A stretch of 64,000 bases of DNA, taken from positions 62,001 to 126,000 of the forward strand of contig CAKOVS010000003.1 of assembly GCA_934122085.1 (NCBI GenBank). The letters are read 5' to 3'. Position 1 is the first letter of the stretch; each line of letters begins with the position of its first letter. Positions 50,191-59,545 of the stretch are shown one piece after another. The position numbers and the translations under genes are program-made. The notes under the pieces were generated by a model. The model was not told where the DNA came from. It saw only the letters and a list, made by a program, of their open reading frames with translations, and ran no database searches. The stretch comes from an uncultured Clostridia bacterium. GTDB taxonomy: Bacteria; Bacillota; Clostridia; TANB77; CAG-508.

Positions 50191-52014
50191 TTAAATCTCT
50201 TTTACTAAATTCATTTCTCCTTCTTTTGCAAATTTTAAATTTCTAAAGCTATACTCGTTTTCAAGTTTTTTCTTAAAACCATCAATATTCTGGTGAGTAG
50301 AAATAATAACTATTCTTTTCTTATCAGAATTTGCAAATCTCACAATATACTCTAAAATTCGCTCTGCATCTGCAGAATCTGTTTCAGATTTATCGTCAAG
50401 ACCAGATGTACATTCGTCAAGCACCAAAACATCAATTTTTGCATCAAGCCAATAGAGCATTTTTGCAAGAATCAGTCTCTGTTTTTGACCATTTGAAAGA
50501 GATTGCTCAAATTGCTTTTGTTTCATCCATTTCCAAACTTCAAAGCAATTGGCTTTTATTTCACTCCACAAATGAAGATTCTCCAAAATTTCCTGCATTT
50601 TTACCAAATCTGGATTTTCACTACAACAAAATAGTTCATCAAAAATATTCAAACTTCCAAATTTAAGCTTTTCATCATAAAACAAGAATCTGGACGTTGA
50701 AGGAATGTCTGTACTCTTTTCAACTCGGATCCGTTCTGTAAGCATTTTCATAAATGTCGATTTACCAGAACCAGACGGACCATATAAAATAACAATTTCT
50801 CCATCTTTAATATTTATTTCATCCTTTGATGTAAGAGTAAATGGTTTATCATTTTCAGACTCTTCCAAATATCGAATTGCAAATGGTTTAATTCTAAGAT
50901 TTTCAATTTTGTAAGTTTTTTTTCTTTTTTCCTCTTCCTCATGATAAACCTTAAGAATCAATTCCATATCTTGCTCTTCTTTATTCATTATGATAACTCT
51001 CTCATTATGGTTATTCATAATAACTGCTATTTTTTGAATTTTATTTAATGCTGTTTCTACGATTATAAGTGTTGCTGTTATTTCAGAAATAGTACCAATA
51101 TTAATTGTATTCCAATCGACTCCAATCAAATATCCTATTATAACACCATATTGAGCAAATACCTGTGTTGCAGAAATAAAAATTCTAGAAAGATTTATTT
51201 TTTTGTGATAACTCTTTACATTTTGATTTTTCTCTGCAATACTCTTCTGAAATTTTCCGATTCTCATCTCCATATCTTTTTCTACAATAGTTGGCACTCT
51301 TAGCAAATCATTTACAATTACAGATTGCTCATTATTGTACTTTTTATACCTTTGATAATATTGTTCTGTACTTAAAGTTATATATGTTACACTAAAAAAT
51401 GAAATAACACAAAATCCTAAAACTAATGGAACAAAAACAGATTGTGAAATTGTTGTATTAGTTGCAATTGCTATAAATAGCATTACAAAAACACTCATAA
51501 TTTCCAAGAAGTCAAAGAATGTTTGAACTTTTAACTTCCAAAGATTTTGTAAATACTGCTTAATAGTATTTAATACAGATTCATTACTCATTGTAGTATA
51601 TAGCTTACTATTAGAATCAAATTTTAATACTTTATTTGCAATTTTTCCAATAATTCTACTTCCTCTCAAAACTATTTCATCTTCGAAAATTAGATCAAAC
51701 TTTTTATTTTCTGAACTCTCCCAAAGATAAAATGCTTCATTTATTACATCTTGACCTCGATATAACATGAATAAGACAATTCCAAATACTATAAATTTAT
51801 ACTCAATCATCATATTGGTTATTTTAAGCATAAATGCGAAAATAAGAGAAATAATGCTCATACCAAAGTCCATCAATTCTACTTTAGTTCCCATCCGTTT
51901 AATATCAGTTGGAACTTCAAGTAATTCATCTTTCAAACCATACGGTTTAAAGAATTTAGAAATAAGATCTACCACCTCCCAAATTAATTGTTTGATTCTT
52001 AATTGTTTTTTCAT
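50191..52014 (-). CDS. ABC transporter with fused membrane and ATPase domains, atypical composition
   Basis: 607 residues. The N-terminal half has four to six membrane helices (MDFGMSIISLIFAFMLKI, FIVFGIVLFMLY, VFVMLFIAIATN, FVPLVLGFCVISFFSV). The C-terminal ATPase has Walker A YGPSGSGKST, signature LSNGQKQR, Walker B VLVLDECTSGLD and a switch His in IISTHQN. The Q-loop region and spacing fit the peptide/lipid exporter class. Codon use is more G/C-rich than the neighbours and includes two CGG codons (50731-50733, 51895-51897). With the 23449 and 62062 genes it shares a promoter-spacer motif and strong G/C-rich terminators. Confidence 0.85.
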   Translation of the reverse strand: MKKQLRIKQLIWEVVDLISKFFKPYGLKDELLEVPTDIKRMGTKVELMDFGMSIISLIFAFMLKITNMMIEYKFIVFGIVLFMLYRGQDVINEAFYLWESSENKKFDLIFEDEIVLRGSRIIGKIANKVLKFDSNSKLYTTMSNESVLNTIKQYLQNLWKLKVQTFFDFLEIMSVFVMLFIAIATNTTISQSVFVPLVLGFCVISFFSVTYITLSTEQYYQRYKKYNNEQSVIVNDLLRVPTIVEKDMEMRIGKFQKSIAEKNQNVKSYHKKINLSRIFISATQVFAQYGVIIGYLIGVDWNTINIGTISEITATLIIVETALNKIQKIAVIMNNHNERVIIMNKEEQDMELILKVYHEEEEKRKKTYKIENLRIKPFAIRYLEESENDKPFTLTSKDEINIKDGEIVILYGPSGSGKSTFMKMLTERIRVEKSTDIPSTSRFLFYDEKLKFGSLNIFDELFCCSENPDLVKMQEILENLHLWSEIKANCFEVWKWMKQKQFEQSLSNGQKQRLILAKMLYWLDAKIDVLVLDECTSGLDDKSETDSADAERILEYIVRFANSDKKRIVIISTHQNIDGFKKKLENEYSFRNLKFAKEGEMNLVKEI

Positions 52015-52073
52015 TCAATTTTCCTCCTAATTTTAGCTCGAAAATTTTTATAAGGATTTTCCCTTACAAATTT

Positions 52074-52102
52074 ATTTTACCACATTTACATAATATTTTC
52101 CA
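52074..52102 (-). promoter_or_regulatory. Promoter of the ABC protein gene
   Basis: Minus strand: weak -35 TGGAAA, 17-base spacer, TAAAAT. The spacer is ATATTATGTAAATGTGG, containing the motif shared with 23374-23402 and 62784-62812. The poor -35 suggests activation or low basal use. Confidence 0.55.
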
Positions 52103-52110
52103 GTCATAAA

Positions 52111-52139
52111 GAACAAAGCGACGCAGTCGCCCTTTGTTC
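52111..52139. repeat. G/C-rich hairpin A upstream of the ABC gene promoter
   Basis: GAACAAAG-CGAC...GTCG-CC-CTTTGTTC: a strong stem in a very A/T-rich setting. Confidence 0.65.
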
Positions 52140-52141
52140 TC

Positions 52142-52185
52142 GCCCGATTTGAGTTTTCGACTAAAAGGAGAAAATCTCAAAGGGC
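52142..52185. repeat. Hairpin A2
   Basis: GCCCGATTTGAGTTTTC pairs with GAAAATCTCAAAGGGC, with one bulge. Confidence 0.55.
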
Positions 52186-52200
52186 TAGCGATTGTAGCTT

Positions 52201-52240
52201 TTATATACTAGGAAGTTCGTAGAACTTTCCTAGTATATAA
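52201..52240. repeat. Hairpin B
   Basis: TTATATACTAGGAAGTTC pairs with GAACTTTCCTAGTATATAA, one bulged T and a 3-base loop. Confidence 0.7.
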
Positions 52241-52268
52241 AAAATACCACCAATATGTGGTATTTTTT
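52239..52268 (-). terminator. Terminator of prfA
   Basis: AAAAAATACCAC and GTGGTATTTTTT pair around CAATAT. Confidence 0.9.
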
Positions 52269-52273
52269 ATAAA

Positions 52274-53335
52274 TTATTCTTCTTCACCTTGTAATTTATC
52301 TGCTCTATCTGCTGCAATTAAATTATCTATCATTTCATCTAAATCACCATTTAAGAAGTTTTCCATTTGGAAAATACTCATACCAATTCTATGGTCTGTA
52401 ATACGACCTTGTGGATAATTATAAGTACGAATTTTTTCACTTCTATCTCCACTTCCTACTTGTGATTTTCTTGCATTTGCTATTTCAGAATCTTGTTTTT
52501 CTTTTTCTATATTATACAATCTTGAACGTAACATTTTCATTGCATATTCTCTATTTTGTAATTGTGATCTTTCTGTTTGACATTCTACAACAATTCCTGA
52601 TGGTTCATGTATAAGTCTTACGGCTGATGATGTTTTATTAATATGTTGTCCTCCAGCACCAGATGCTCTAAATACTTCCATTTTAATATCTGCTGGATTT
52701 ATTTCAATTTCAACATCTTCAACTACTGGTAATACTGCTACTGTTGCTGTTGATGTATGAATTCTTCCACTACTTTCTGTATCTGGAACTCTTTGAACTC
52801 TGTGTACACCACTTTCAAATTTTAGTCTACTATATGCACCTTTTCCAACAACCATAAATGATATTTCTTTATATCCACCTAATTCTGTTTCATTCTCATT
52901 TAATATTTCTATTTTCCAGTGTTTTCTTTCTGCATACATTGAATACATTCTAAATAATGTTGCCGCAAATAATGCTGCTTCTTCTCCTCCAGCACCACCA
53001 CGGATTTCACAAATAATATTTTTATCATCATTTGGATCTTTCGGAATTAATAATGCTTTTAATTCATCTTCAATATGTGGTAATTTCTCTTTTGCCTCAT
53101 AATAATCTGCTTCAGCAAGTTCTTTTAATTCTTTATCTTCCATCATTTCTTTTGCTTCATCCATACGTTGTTTTTCTTGTTTATATTCTCTATATTTTTG
53201 TACAACTTCTTCTATTGAACTATGTTCTTTTATTAATTTTTGCCATTCTGCTTGATTTGCTATAATTTCAGGATCACTAATTAATTTAGTTAATTCTTCA
53301 TATCTAGCTTCAACAGCTTCTAATTTGTCAAACAT
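52274..53335 (-). CDS. prfA: Peptide chain release factor 1
   Basis: 353 residues from the ATG at 53335 (MFDKLEAVEARYEEL), which has AAGGAG 9 bases upstream; the frame is open further but without a ribosome site. It has the catalytic GGQ in RASGAGGQHINKTSSAVRL, the RF1 PxT-type recognition region and the family C-terminus RITDHRIGMSIFQMENFLNGDLDEMID. Full length. Terminates translation at UAA and UAG. Confidence 0.96.
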   Translation of the reverse strand: MFDKLEAVEARYEELTKLISDPEIIANQAEWQKLIKEHSSIEEVVQKYREYKQEKQRMDEAKEMMEDKELKELAEADYYEAKEKLPHIEDELKALLIPKDPNDDKNIICEIRGGAGGEEAALFAATLFRMYSMYAERKHWKIEILNENETELGGYKEISFMVVGKGAYSRLKFESGVHRVQRVPDTESSGRIHTSTATVAVLPVVEDVEIEINPADIKMEVFRASGAGGQHINKTSSAVRLIHEPSGIVVECQTERSQLQNREYAMKMLRSRLYNIEKEKQDSEIANARKSQVGSGDRSEKIRTYNYPQGRITDHRIGMSIFQMENFLNGDLDEMIDNLIAADRADKLQGEEE

Positions 53336-53439
53336 AAAATTATTCTCCTTTTCTACTCTCCAATTTTTAACATTATTTATTATACTATACATTTAATGGT
53401 TTTTCAAGTGTTTTTTATGTCATTTAATTTATTAAAATT

Positions 53440-55377
53440 TTAAAGTTCAATAAAATTAAATTCAATATTATTATTTTGTAAAATTCTTAATTCCCTAGTT
53501 GTACATGTAAATATAATTATTTGTCTATCTTTAAATTCTTTTGATAAAAATAGCATAATATTTTCCAATCTAATATCATCAAAATATGCAAATGTTTCAT
53601 CTAATATTATCGGTAATTTTTCATTAGATATTTCATCTATAATAGCTAACCTTAATGATAAATAAATTTGATCTATTGTTCCTATACTTAACCTATCTGC
53701 TGATACATAGTTACCATTTGGCAATTCTACAATTAATCCTTGTTCATCATTAAATAAAATATTATTATATTTTCCATTAGTTATTTTTGAAATATTTTCT
53801 GATAATTTTTTGTTAAACTCAGGATTAATATTTTCTTTTAATTTTTCATATGCCTTTTCAATTGTTTCTTTTACTAACTCAATTGCATCATTCTCTTCTT
53901 TTAATTCATTTAATTGGTTTCCTAGTATTTCTTGCTCTTCTTCTAATCTTACAATTTCACTAGATTGTTCTTCAAATTCTTCTTGTTTTATTTCTAATTT
54001 TGTTAATTCATTACTTGAATTTTCAATCATTGTTTGTAATATATTTATTTTTTTTTCAATATCATTTTCATTAAATATTTCATTTATTTTTTCTATATTA
54101 AAAATATCTGAATATTTATCAAATATTTTTTTCTTTTCAATATTTAATAAATATATATTTTTATTTTTTTCTTTTTCAATTTGTTCTTCCATTATTTTTG
54201 AATTATTATCTAATAAATTTAATTGATTTTTTAATTTATTAATTTCATTTTCATTATTTTCTATATTATTATTATTTTGTTTTTCTAATTCTTTTATTTT
54301 TTTATTTATTGTTCTTATTTTTAAATAATAAATAATTAAATAAATTGGTATTATAAATATAATTAAATATTTTATTATTTTATTTTTTATCAAATAAATC
54401 CAAATTAAATTAATTATTAATATAAATAAAATTATATTATATTTTTTTATTTTTTTGTTTTTAAATTGTTTTTTATTTTCAATTAATTTATTATTTTTTA
54501 TTTTATTATAATTATTATTTTCAAAATTAATATTTTTATTTATTATATTTTTATTGTTATTATTTTCTTGAATTATTTTTTCTTTTATTTTTATTTTTTC
54601 ATTATTAATTTCATTTTTATTAAAAATATTTTTTACATCTAAAAATAAATTAATTTTATTTTTATTTTCATTTATTTCTTTTTTTAATTGATTTATTTTT
54701 TCTTGATTTTCTTCTTTTAAATTTTGTTCAATTTTTAATCGATTTATTTTTTCTTGATTTTCTTCATATTTTTTATTAATAATATTTATTGGTCTTTCTT
54801 TTGTTCTTTCTGTTCCAATTTTCTCTAATTGCAATTTATTTAATTTATCTATCGTTTCTTTATATGAAATGTTATCTTGTCCTGTTCCCAACATGTTAGA
54901 AATTTTTTGTAGTAACATTTCCTTTATATCTTTTCCAAATTTTACCTCTTGTTGTAATGATATTGATGTTGCTAAAAACATTTTTGAATCAATATTTGTT
55001 TGCTCTTGAAAAAATTCATTTCCATTTTTTTTATTTATATTAAATTTATTTGATATTTCTTCTCCTTGTTCATTAAATATATTTGGATTTTTTTTATTAA
55101 ATTCTCTATATATTTCATATTTATTTTTATTATCTAATTCATATGTTATTTTTCCTGAAAATTCATCACTGTCCCATGGTTTATATTTTTCATAATCTGA
55201 TATTTCTTTTCCATTTTTATTTTTTTGTGTTCCATATAATATATTAAAAATAAAATTTAAAATTGTTGATTTTCCACTTTCGTTTTTTCCATAAATAATA
55301 TTTAAATTATTATTTAATTTTATTTCTTTATTTTTTATTTTTCCATATGAATTTATTTTTATTTTATTTATTTTCAA
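53440..55377 (-). CDS. YhaN/SbcC-like ATPase with a mid-coil membrane hairpin
   Basis: 645 residues from a TTG at 55377 with GGAGGGA six bases upstream (an ATG five codons earlier has no site). The N-terminal Walker A is IIYGKNESGKSTILNF and the C-terminal half has RLSIGTIDQIYLSLRLA (signature) and LPIILDETFAYFDD (Walker B). Between them lie coiled coils very rich in Asn, Lys and Ile and two adjacent membrane helices (IILFILIINLIWIYLI, YLIIFIIPIYLIIYYL), as in YhaN. With the upstream phosphoesterase it forms a YhaN/YhaO-like, SbcCD-related pair, presumably membrane-bound DNA-end processing. Confidence 0.82.
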   Translation of the reverse strand: MKINKIKINSYGKIKNKEIKLNNNLNIIYGKNESGKSTILNFIFNILYGTQKNKNGKEISDYEKYKPWDSDEFSGKITYELDNKNKYEIYREFNKKNPNIFNEQGEEISNKFNINKKNGNEFFQEQTNIDSKMFLATSISLQQEVKFGKDIKEMLLQKISNMLGTGQDNISYKETIDKLNKLQLEKIGTERTKERPINIINKKYEENQEKINRLKIEQNLKEENQEKINQLKKEINENKNKINLFLDVKNIFNKNEINNEKIKIKEKIIQENNNNKNIINKNINFENNNYNKIKNNKLIENKKQFKNKKIKKYNIILFILIINLIWIYLIKNKIIKYLIIFIIPIYLIIYYLKIRTINKKIKELEKQNNNNIENNENEINKLKNQLNLLDNNSKIMEEQIEKEKNKNIYLLNIEKKKIFDKYSDIFNIEKINEIFNENDIEKKINILQTMIENSSNELTKLEIKQEEFEEQSSEIVRLEEEQEILGNQLNELKEENDAIELVKETIEKAYEKLKENINPEFNKKLSENISKITNGKYNNILFNDEQGLIVELPNGNYVSADRLSIGTIDQIYLSLRLAIIDEISNEKLPIILDETFAYFDDIRLENIMLFLSKEFKDRQIIIFTCTTRELRILQNNNIEFNFIEL

Positions 55378-55397
55378 AATAAATCCCTCCATATTAT

Positions 55398-56462
55398 TTA
55401 ACTTAAAATTTCTAGTCCTATTTCTAATGCTTTTTCTATTATTTTTTCGTTATAATTATTTTTATTGTTTAATAATTCTTTTACAAATAATCCTTTTAAA
55501 TTATTTTCTTGAATTATTTTTTCTATATTATAATTTATTTTTGTATTATTTTTTATTTTTATTATTTTTTCATCTAAATAATATTTATATATTTCATTAA
55601 TATTTATTTCAAAATTTCTTTTTCCAATTAATATTATTTCATATAATTTATTTTCTTCTAAATTAATTGAATTTATTTTTTCGATTATTTCTTCTATTGA
55701 ATTTAATTCTGTACAATCCAATTCTTGTTTTTTAAATTCCAATTCATCCAATTTAATAAATTCTAATTTATTTCCTAATTTAGAAATTTCTCCTGTTACC
55801 ATTCCATGTTCACCCAATTCATCAAATCCCATTGCTATGGTAGAACCAGAATATATTATTTTTCCATCGTTTTTAAAATTATTTTTGTGTATATGTCCTA
55901 AAGCAATATAATCAAAACCTTTTTCTTGCAACATTCTTGTACTCATTGAATTATATTGCATATCTTCTAAGTTCGCCCCATCTAGAGTTCCATGAATTAC
56001 TAATATATTTATTTTGTTTGGATTTGATATTTTTAAATCTCTAAAATTCAAATTTGAGCAGTAAAAATCATCAAAGCCATATCCATATATATCTATATCA
56101 TCTGTTTCTATCATTTCAAATTTAGGACCAAATATATGAACATTTTTATTCCAACAAAAATTGCTATAATATGAATTTTTTAATACTGGATCATGATTAC
56201 CTGGTGAAATAAATATTTGCGTATCATTTATCTCTGAAAATAATCTATTTATATATTCAATTGTTGAACTTCTTATATATTGATTTTCATACAAATCTCC
56301 TGCAATAAAAAAATATTTTATATTATTTTCTTTTATATAATTAATTATCTTTCTTAATATAACTCTTTGATCATATCTTCTTTGCTCTCCAATTCCTATT
56401 TTGTCTGAAAGCATTTTAAATTGCATATCAAAATGCATATCTGCTATATGTACAAATCTCAT
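55398..56462 (-). CDS. YhaO/SbcD-like DNA repair metallophosphoesterase
   Basis: 354 residues. Metal-binding motifs in order: DMHFD, AGDLYE, SPGNHDP, VIHGTLDG, and LGHIHKN followed by YSGS. This is the Mre11/SbcD/YhaO set. The C-terminal capping part is Asn/Lys/Ile-rich. It ends 20 bases before the start of the YhaN-like gene and belongs to the same transcript. Confidence 0.87.
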   Translation of the reverse strand: MRFVHIADMHFDMQFKMLSDKIGIGEQRRYDQRVILRKIINYIKENNIKYFFIAGDLYENQYIRSSTIEYINRLFSEINDTQIFISPGNHDPVLKNSYYSNFCWNKNVHIFGPKFEMIETDDIDIYGYGFDDFYCSNLNFRDLKISNPNKINILVIHGTLDGANLEDMQYNSMSTRMLQEKGFDYIALGHIHKNNFKNDGKIIYSGSTIAMGFDELGEHGMVTGEISKLGNKLEFIKLDELEFKKQELDCTELNSIEEIIEKINSINLEENKLYEIILIGKRNFEININEIYKYYLDEKIIKIKNNTKINYNIEKIIQENNLKGLFVKELLNNKNNYNEKIIEKALEIGLEILS

Positions 56463-56576
56463 TATATATTTTCCCTTCTTTCGTTAATTTTTATGTAATT
56501 ATTTTATTATATTTATTTTGTTTTTTCAATACTTTTTAGAACTTTTGTTTTCTTTTTGTGTAAAATTCAAAAAGAA

Positions 56577-56605
56577 AAAATGCCTACCTCTAAGATAGAC
56601 ATTTT
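56577..56605 (-). terminator. Terminator of the VirD4-like operon
   Basis: AAAATGCCTA and TAGACATTTT pair (one mismatch) followed on the minus strand by TTTTTTCTTTTT. Confidence 0.7.
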
Positions 56606-56615
56606 AATTCATTTT

Positions 56616-58661
56616 TTATTCTTCATCAATTGGTCCAAATAATTCATCAAATTTAGCTTCTAACTCTTTTTGTAAATCATATGAATCCTCTTCATCTGTT
56701 ATTATTGGTGCTTTTTTACTCTTTTCTGCTAGTTCTAAATTATCCAAGCTAATCATATCATTATTTGTTGTATTTGAATTCTCTGATGTTTGACTTAATT
56801 TTGTATTATCTACTGCTTCTTTCTTTGCTGTTTCATCTTTTTGACTACTAGAATCATCATCAAACAAATCATCTAATGATTCTACCTTTAAATTTTGCGC
56901 TTCTTTTTCAGCTTTATCTTCAGTCCATGGATTATATGGATTAAATTTTCTCCAATTTCCACGTTGAATTTCGCCAATATCATTATGACTTATTTCTGAA
57001 TTTTTTAAACTATTAAACATGTTTTTATGTTTAAAATAATAAAATTTATTTGCTTTAACTGGTTTTATACCTTTTTCAAAAACAATACATAAATCATTAT
57101 CTAATCTTCTTAATTCATCAGGTGTCATTAATGCTCTTGCCATAACTTGATCTGAATCACTTGTTCCTGTTCTATGATGTTGCTTATCTCTACTTACAGA
57201 AATACTTTCTCTTTCAATTGTCTTTTCCCCTAATGCTTTAGAGAAATATTCTACTGTTTTATATGAGTTACTTCCTAAAAATACATGTGTATCACAGTTA
57301 CCAATAATTGTTTCATATGATTTATCATATATAGCCTCTAATTGGTCCAAATTCTGTAATATTACACTAAATGATATTTTTCTACTTCTTGAAGTTGATA
57401 TTTTTTTATCAAAATCTGGTATCTTTCCTATATTGGCAAACTCATCTAGTATAAAATATGTTGGCACTTTTAGTCTTCCCCCATTATCATCAGCAAAATT
57501 GTACAATTGTTGAATCATTTGTGAGAAAAATATTGTTAGTAAGAAATCATATGCAGCATGAGTATCTGATGATATTACATATACTGCCGTTTTTTTACTT
57601 CCTATATCTTCAAATTTTATTGTATCTGTTGAAGTTAATTCTGCAATTTCCTTTGAGTCAAATTTTCCTAGTTTTGATTGTAATGTACTTAATATAGAAC
57701 TATATGTCTTTTCAGGTGCTATTTCTATTGATTTATAATTCATTCTTGCTGGATGGTCATATGGTAATTTACTTATCAATTCTGTAAGTAAATTACTACC
57801 TCCATTTGAGTTTGCTGCTCTTACAAGTTCTGCACAACTTGCTAAGTTTTGTTCTTCTTCTGGTCTTGCTGCCATTAAATAATATATTAATGCTTTTAAT
57901 AACATTTCTGCAGAGTCATCCCAAAATGGATCTGACCCTCCTCCGTCTGTTTTTTGCCCTTTTACTATTGTATTTGCTATTACGTCTACATCTATCTCTG
58001 AGGATATATGCATTAATGGATTATATCCATCACTATATTGTGGTTTTACTAAATTTAATACTTTTATTTCATAACCATGTTGTTTTAAATAACCGGCTGT
58101 CCTATCATAAAGTTCTCCTTTGGGGTCTGTAAACACATATGACCCTAACATTTGAAACGCATTTGGTATTGAATAAGATGCTGATTTACCAGAACCAGAA
58201 CCTCCGACTACCAATACATTAACATTTCCTCTTTTATCAACTGGTAAATAATTGTCTTCTGCTAATATAATTCCTTTTTTATTATTTAAAACAGTATATT
58301 GTTCACCATTTCTACTCCAATCACTTGAACCATGTTCCATATCTGTATATTCATTTTTTGGAGCTGATTTTATTAATCCTATTATCATTAATATTGCATA
58401 TAATATTGAAAACAATCCTACATTTTTTAAATATTGTCCCCATATTTTTTGCGTTGACAAAATTCCTATTGATTTGCCTAAGTGTTGTATTGAATCAATT
58501 ATTACTTCAATACCTTTTGTTATATCATGTTGTATTTGTGCTTCATGTACCCCAATAGTTAATGGCATGACTAATACTATGGATATAAATACCCATAGTA
58601 TAGCAAAAATTATATAATATTTCTTTGTTTTTCTTATTGCTCCCGAAATTTTGTAATTCAT
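56616..58661 (-). CDS. VirD4/TraG-like type IV coupling protein, orphan
   Basis: 681 residues. Two N-terminal membrane helices (17-36, 79-98), Walker A VVGGSGSGKSA (151-161), FTDPKGELYDRTAGYLKQ, Walker B PTYFILDEFANIGKIPDFDKKI, and QNLDQLEAIY / NCDTHVFLGSN as in TraG-type proteins. The C-terminus is an acidic Ser/Asn-rich tail. No relaxase, VirB or mating-pair genes are adjacent; only two small genes upstream. It could serve the mobilizable element at 29-37 kb in trans or be a domesticated ATPase. Confidence 0.88.
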   Translation of the reverse strand: MNYKISGAIRKTKKYYIIFAILWVFISIVLVMPLTIGVHEAQIQHDITKGIEVIIDSIQHLGKSIGILSTQKIWGQYLKNVGLFSILYAILMIIGLIKSAPKNEYTDMEHGSSDWSRNGEQYTVLNNKKGIILAEDNYLPVDKRGNVNVLVVGGSGSGKSASYSIPNAFQMLGSYVFTDPKGELYDRTAGYLKQHGYEIKVLNLVKPQYSDGYNPLMHISSEIDVDVIANTIVKGQKTDGGGSDPFWDDSAEMLLKALIYYLMAARPEEEQNLASCAELVRAANSNGGSNLLTELISKLPYDHPARMNYKSIEIAPEKTYSSILSTLQSKLGKFDSKEIAELTSTDTIKFEDIGSKKTAVYVISSDTHAAYDFLLTIFFSQMIQQLYNFADDNGGRLKVPTYFILDEFANIGKIPDFDKKISTSRSRKISFSVILQNLDQLEAIYDKSYETIIGNCDTHVFLGSNSYKTVEYFSKALGEKTIERESISVSRDKQHHRTGTSDSDQVMARALMTPDELRRLDNDLCIVFEKGIKPVKANKFYYFKHKNMFNSLKNSEISHNDIGEIQRGNWRKFNPYNPWTEDKAEKEAQNLKVESLDDLFDDDSSSQKDETAKKEAVDNTKLSQTSENSNTTNNDMISLDNLELAEKSKKAPIITDEEDSYDLQKELEAKFDELFGPIDEE

Positions 58662-58685
58662 ATGTAAATCACCTTCTCTTTTGTT

Positions 58686-58892
58686 TTATTTTGATAATTC
58701 TTCTGTTGTTTGTTTTTGCTTACTATTATTATATGCTGGTATTGTCATATAATTTGTTGTTAACGTTTCTCTAGTTGCTGCTCCTTTTGCTTTAATTTTT
58801 ATATTTTCTCTTTCTTTACTTATTCCTGCAAAACATAAAATTGTCTTATTCATTCCAGCAGCTTCTCTAGTTTCTACTGTGTGATTTCCCAT
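58686..58892 (-). CDS. Small protein upstream of the VirD4-like gene
   Basis: 68 residues (MGNHTVETREAAGMNKTILC then FAGISKERENIKIKAKGAAT), not recognised, no membrane segment. AAGGAGGA precedes the ATG, and the gene sits 24 bases before the coupling-protein gene, so it is cotranscribed. Confidence 0.6.
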   Translation of the reverse strand: MGNHTVETREAAGMNKTILCFAGISKERENIKIKAKGAATRETLTTNYMTIPAYNNSKQKQTTEELSK

Positions 58893-58911
58893 AGTAAAAT
58901 ATCCTCCTTAA

Positions 58912-59427
58912 TTACTCACCTCTTACTTCAAATGCAAAGTAAGACTTATTTGGTTTTAATTTACACTTTCCCTTTACTTTATTTTCATTTTCATCAAAAT
59001 AAAGTCTAGGTTTTATTTCTTCTGTAGTTTCAGGATCAATTACACAAATATCTCTTCTCAAATTTGGTGTATAATTAAATTCTTTAAATTCTTGTTCTTC
59101 TTCTGAATATAATGTATCAAACCTAAATGCTGATGGATTTTTTCCGATTCTCACTTCATCATCGATTAATATTCCAGAATTAATAATAACTTTATCACCT
59201 GCAAATGATAAAATTGCTAATTGATTTCCTTGTGGTTGTGGATCATCAACATAAAAAGTTTTTCTTCTTGATTCTCCTCTAATTTCCTCTGAGCACTCCA
59301 ATCTTTCAACTGTATACTTTGGATAATCTTTTAAAAACTCTTTTTTGGTTTTATATATTTGATAAATAACTGTACTTACTCCTTTTGGATCTGTTATACT
59401 AAAATGCTTTCCTTGTAACATATCCAT
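58912..59427 (-). CDS. Unknown protein, first gene of the VirD4-like operon
   Basis: 171 residues from the ATG at 59427 (MDMLQGKHFSITD), preceded by AAAGAGAGG; an upstream start has no site. Mixed alpha/beta with GVSTVIYQIYKTKKEFLK, QLAILSFAGDKVIINSGILI and YFDENENKVKGKCKLKPNKS. Cytoplasmic, not recognised. Its place before a coupling protein suggests an accessory role in the same process. Confidence 0.6.
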   Translation of the reverse strand: MDMLQGKHFSITDPKGVSTVIYQIYKTKKEFLKDYPKYTVERLECSEEIRGESRRKTFYVDDPQPQGNQLAILSFAGDKVIINSGILIDDEVRIGKNPSAFRFDTLYSEEEQEFKEFNYTPNLRRDICVIDPETTEEIKPRLYFDENENKVKGKCKLKPNKSYFAFEVRGE

Positions 59428-59545
59428 TTTATTTACCTCTCTTTCTATGTTAACCCATAGTCTTATCTTATGTTTACCGACAACCATATTTTATTATACA
59501 TCTTATATGCCTATTTGTCAATAGTTTAAAACTTTTTTCGGTATT

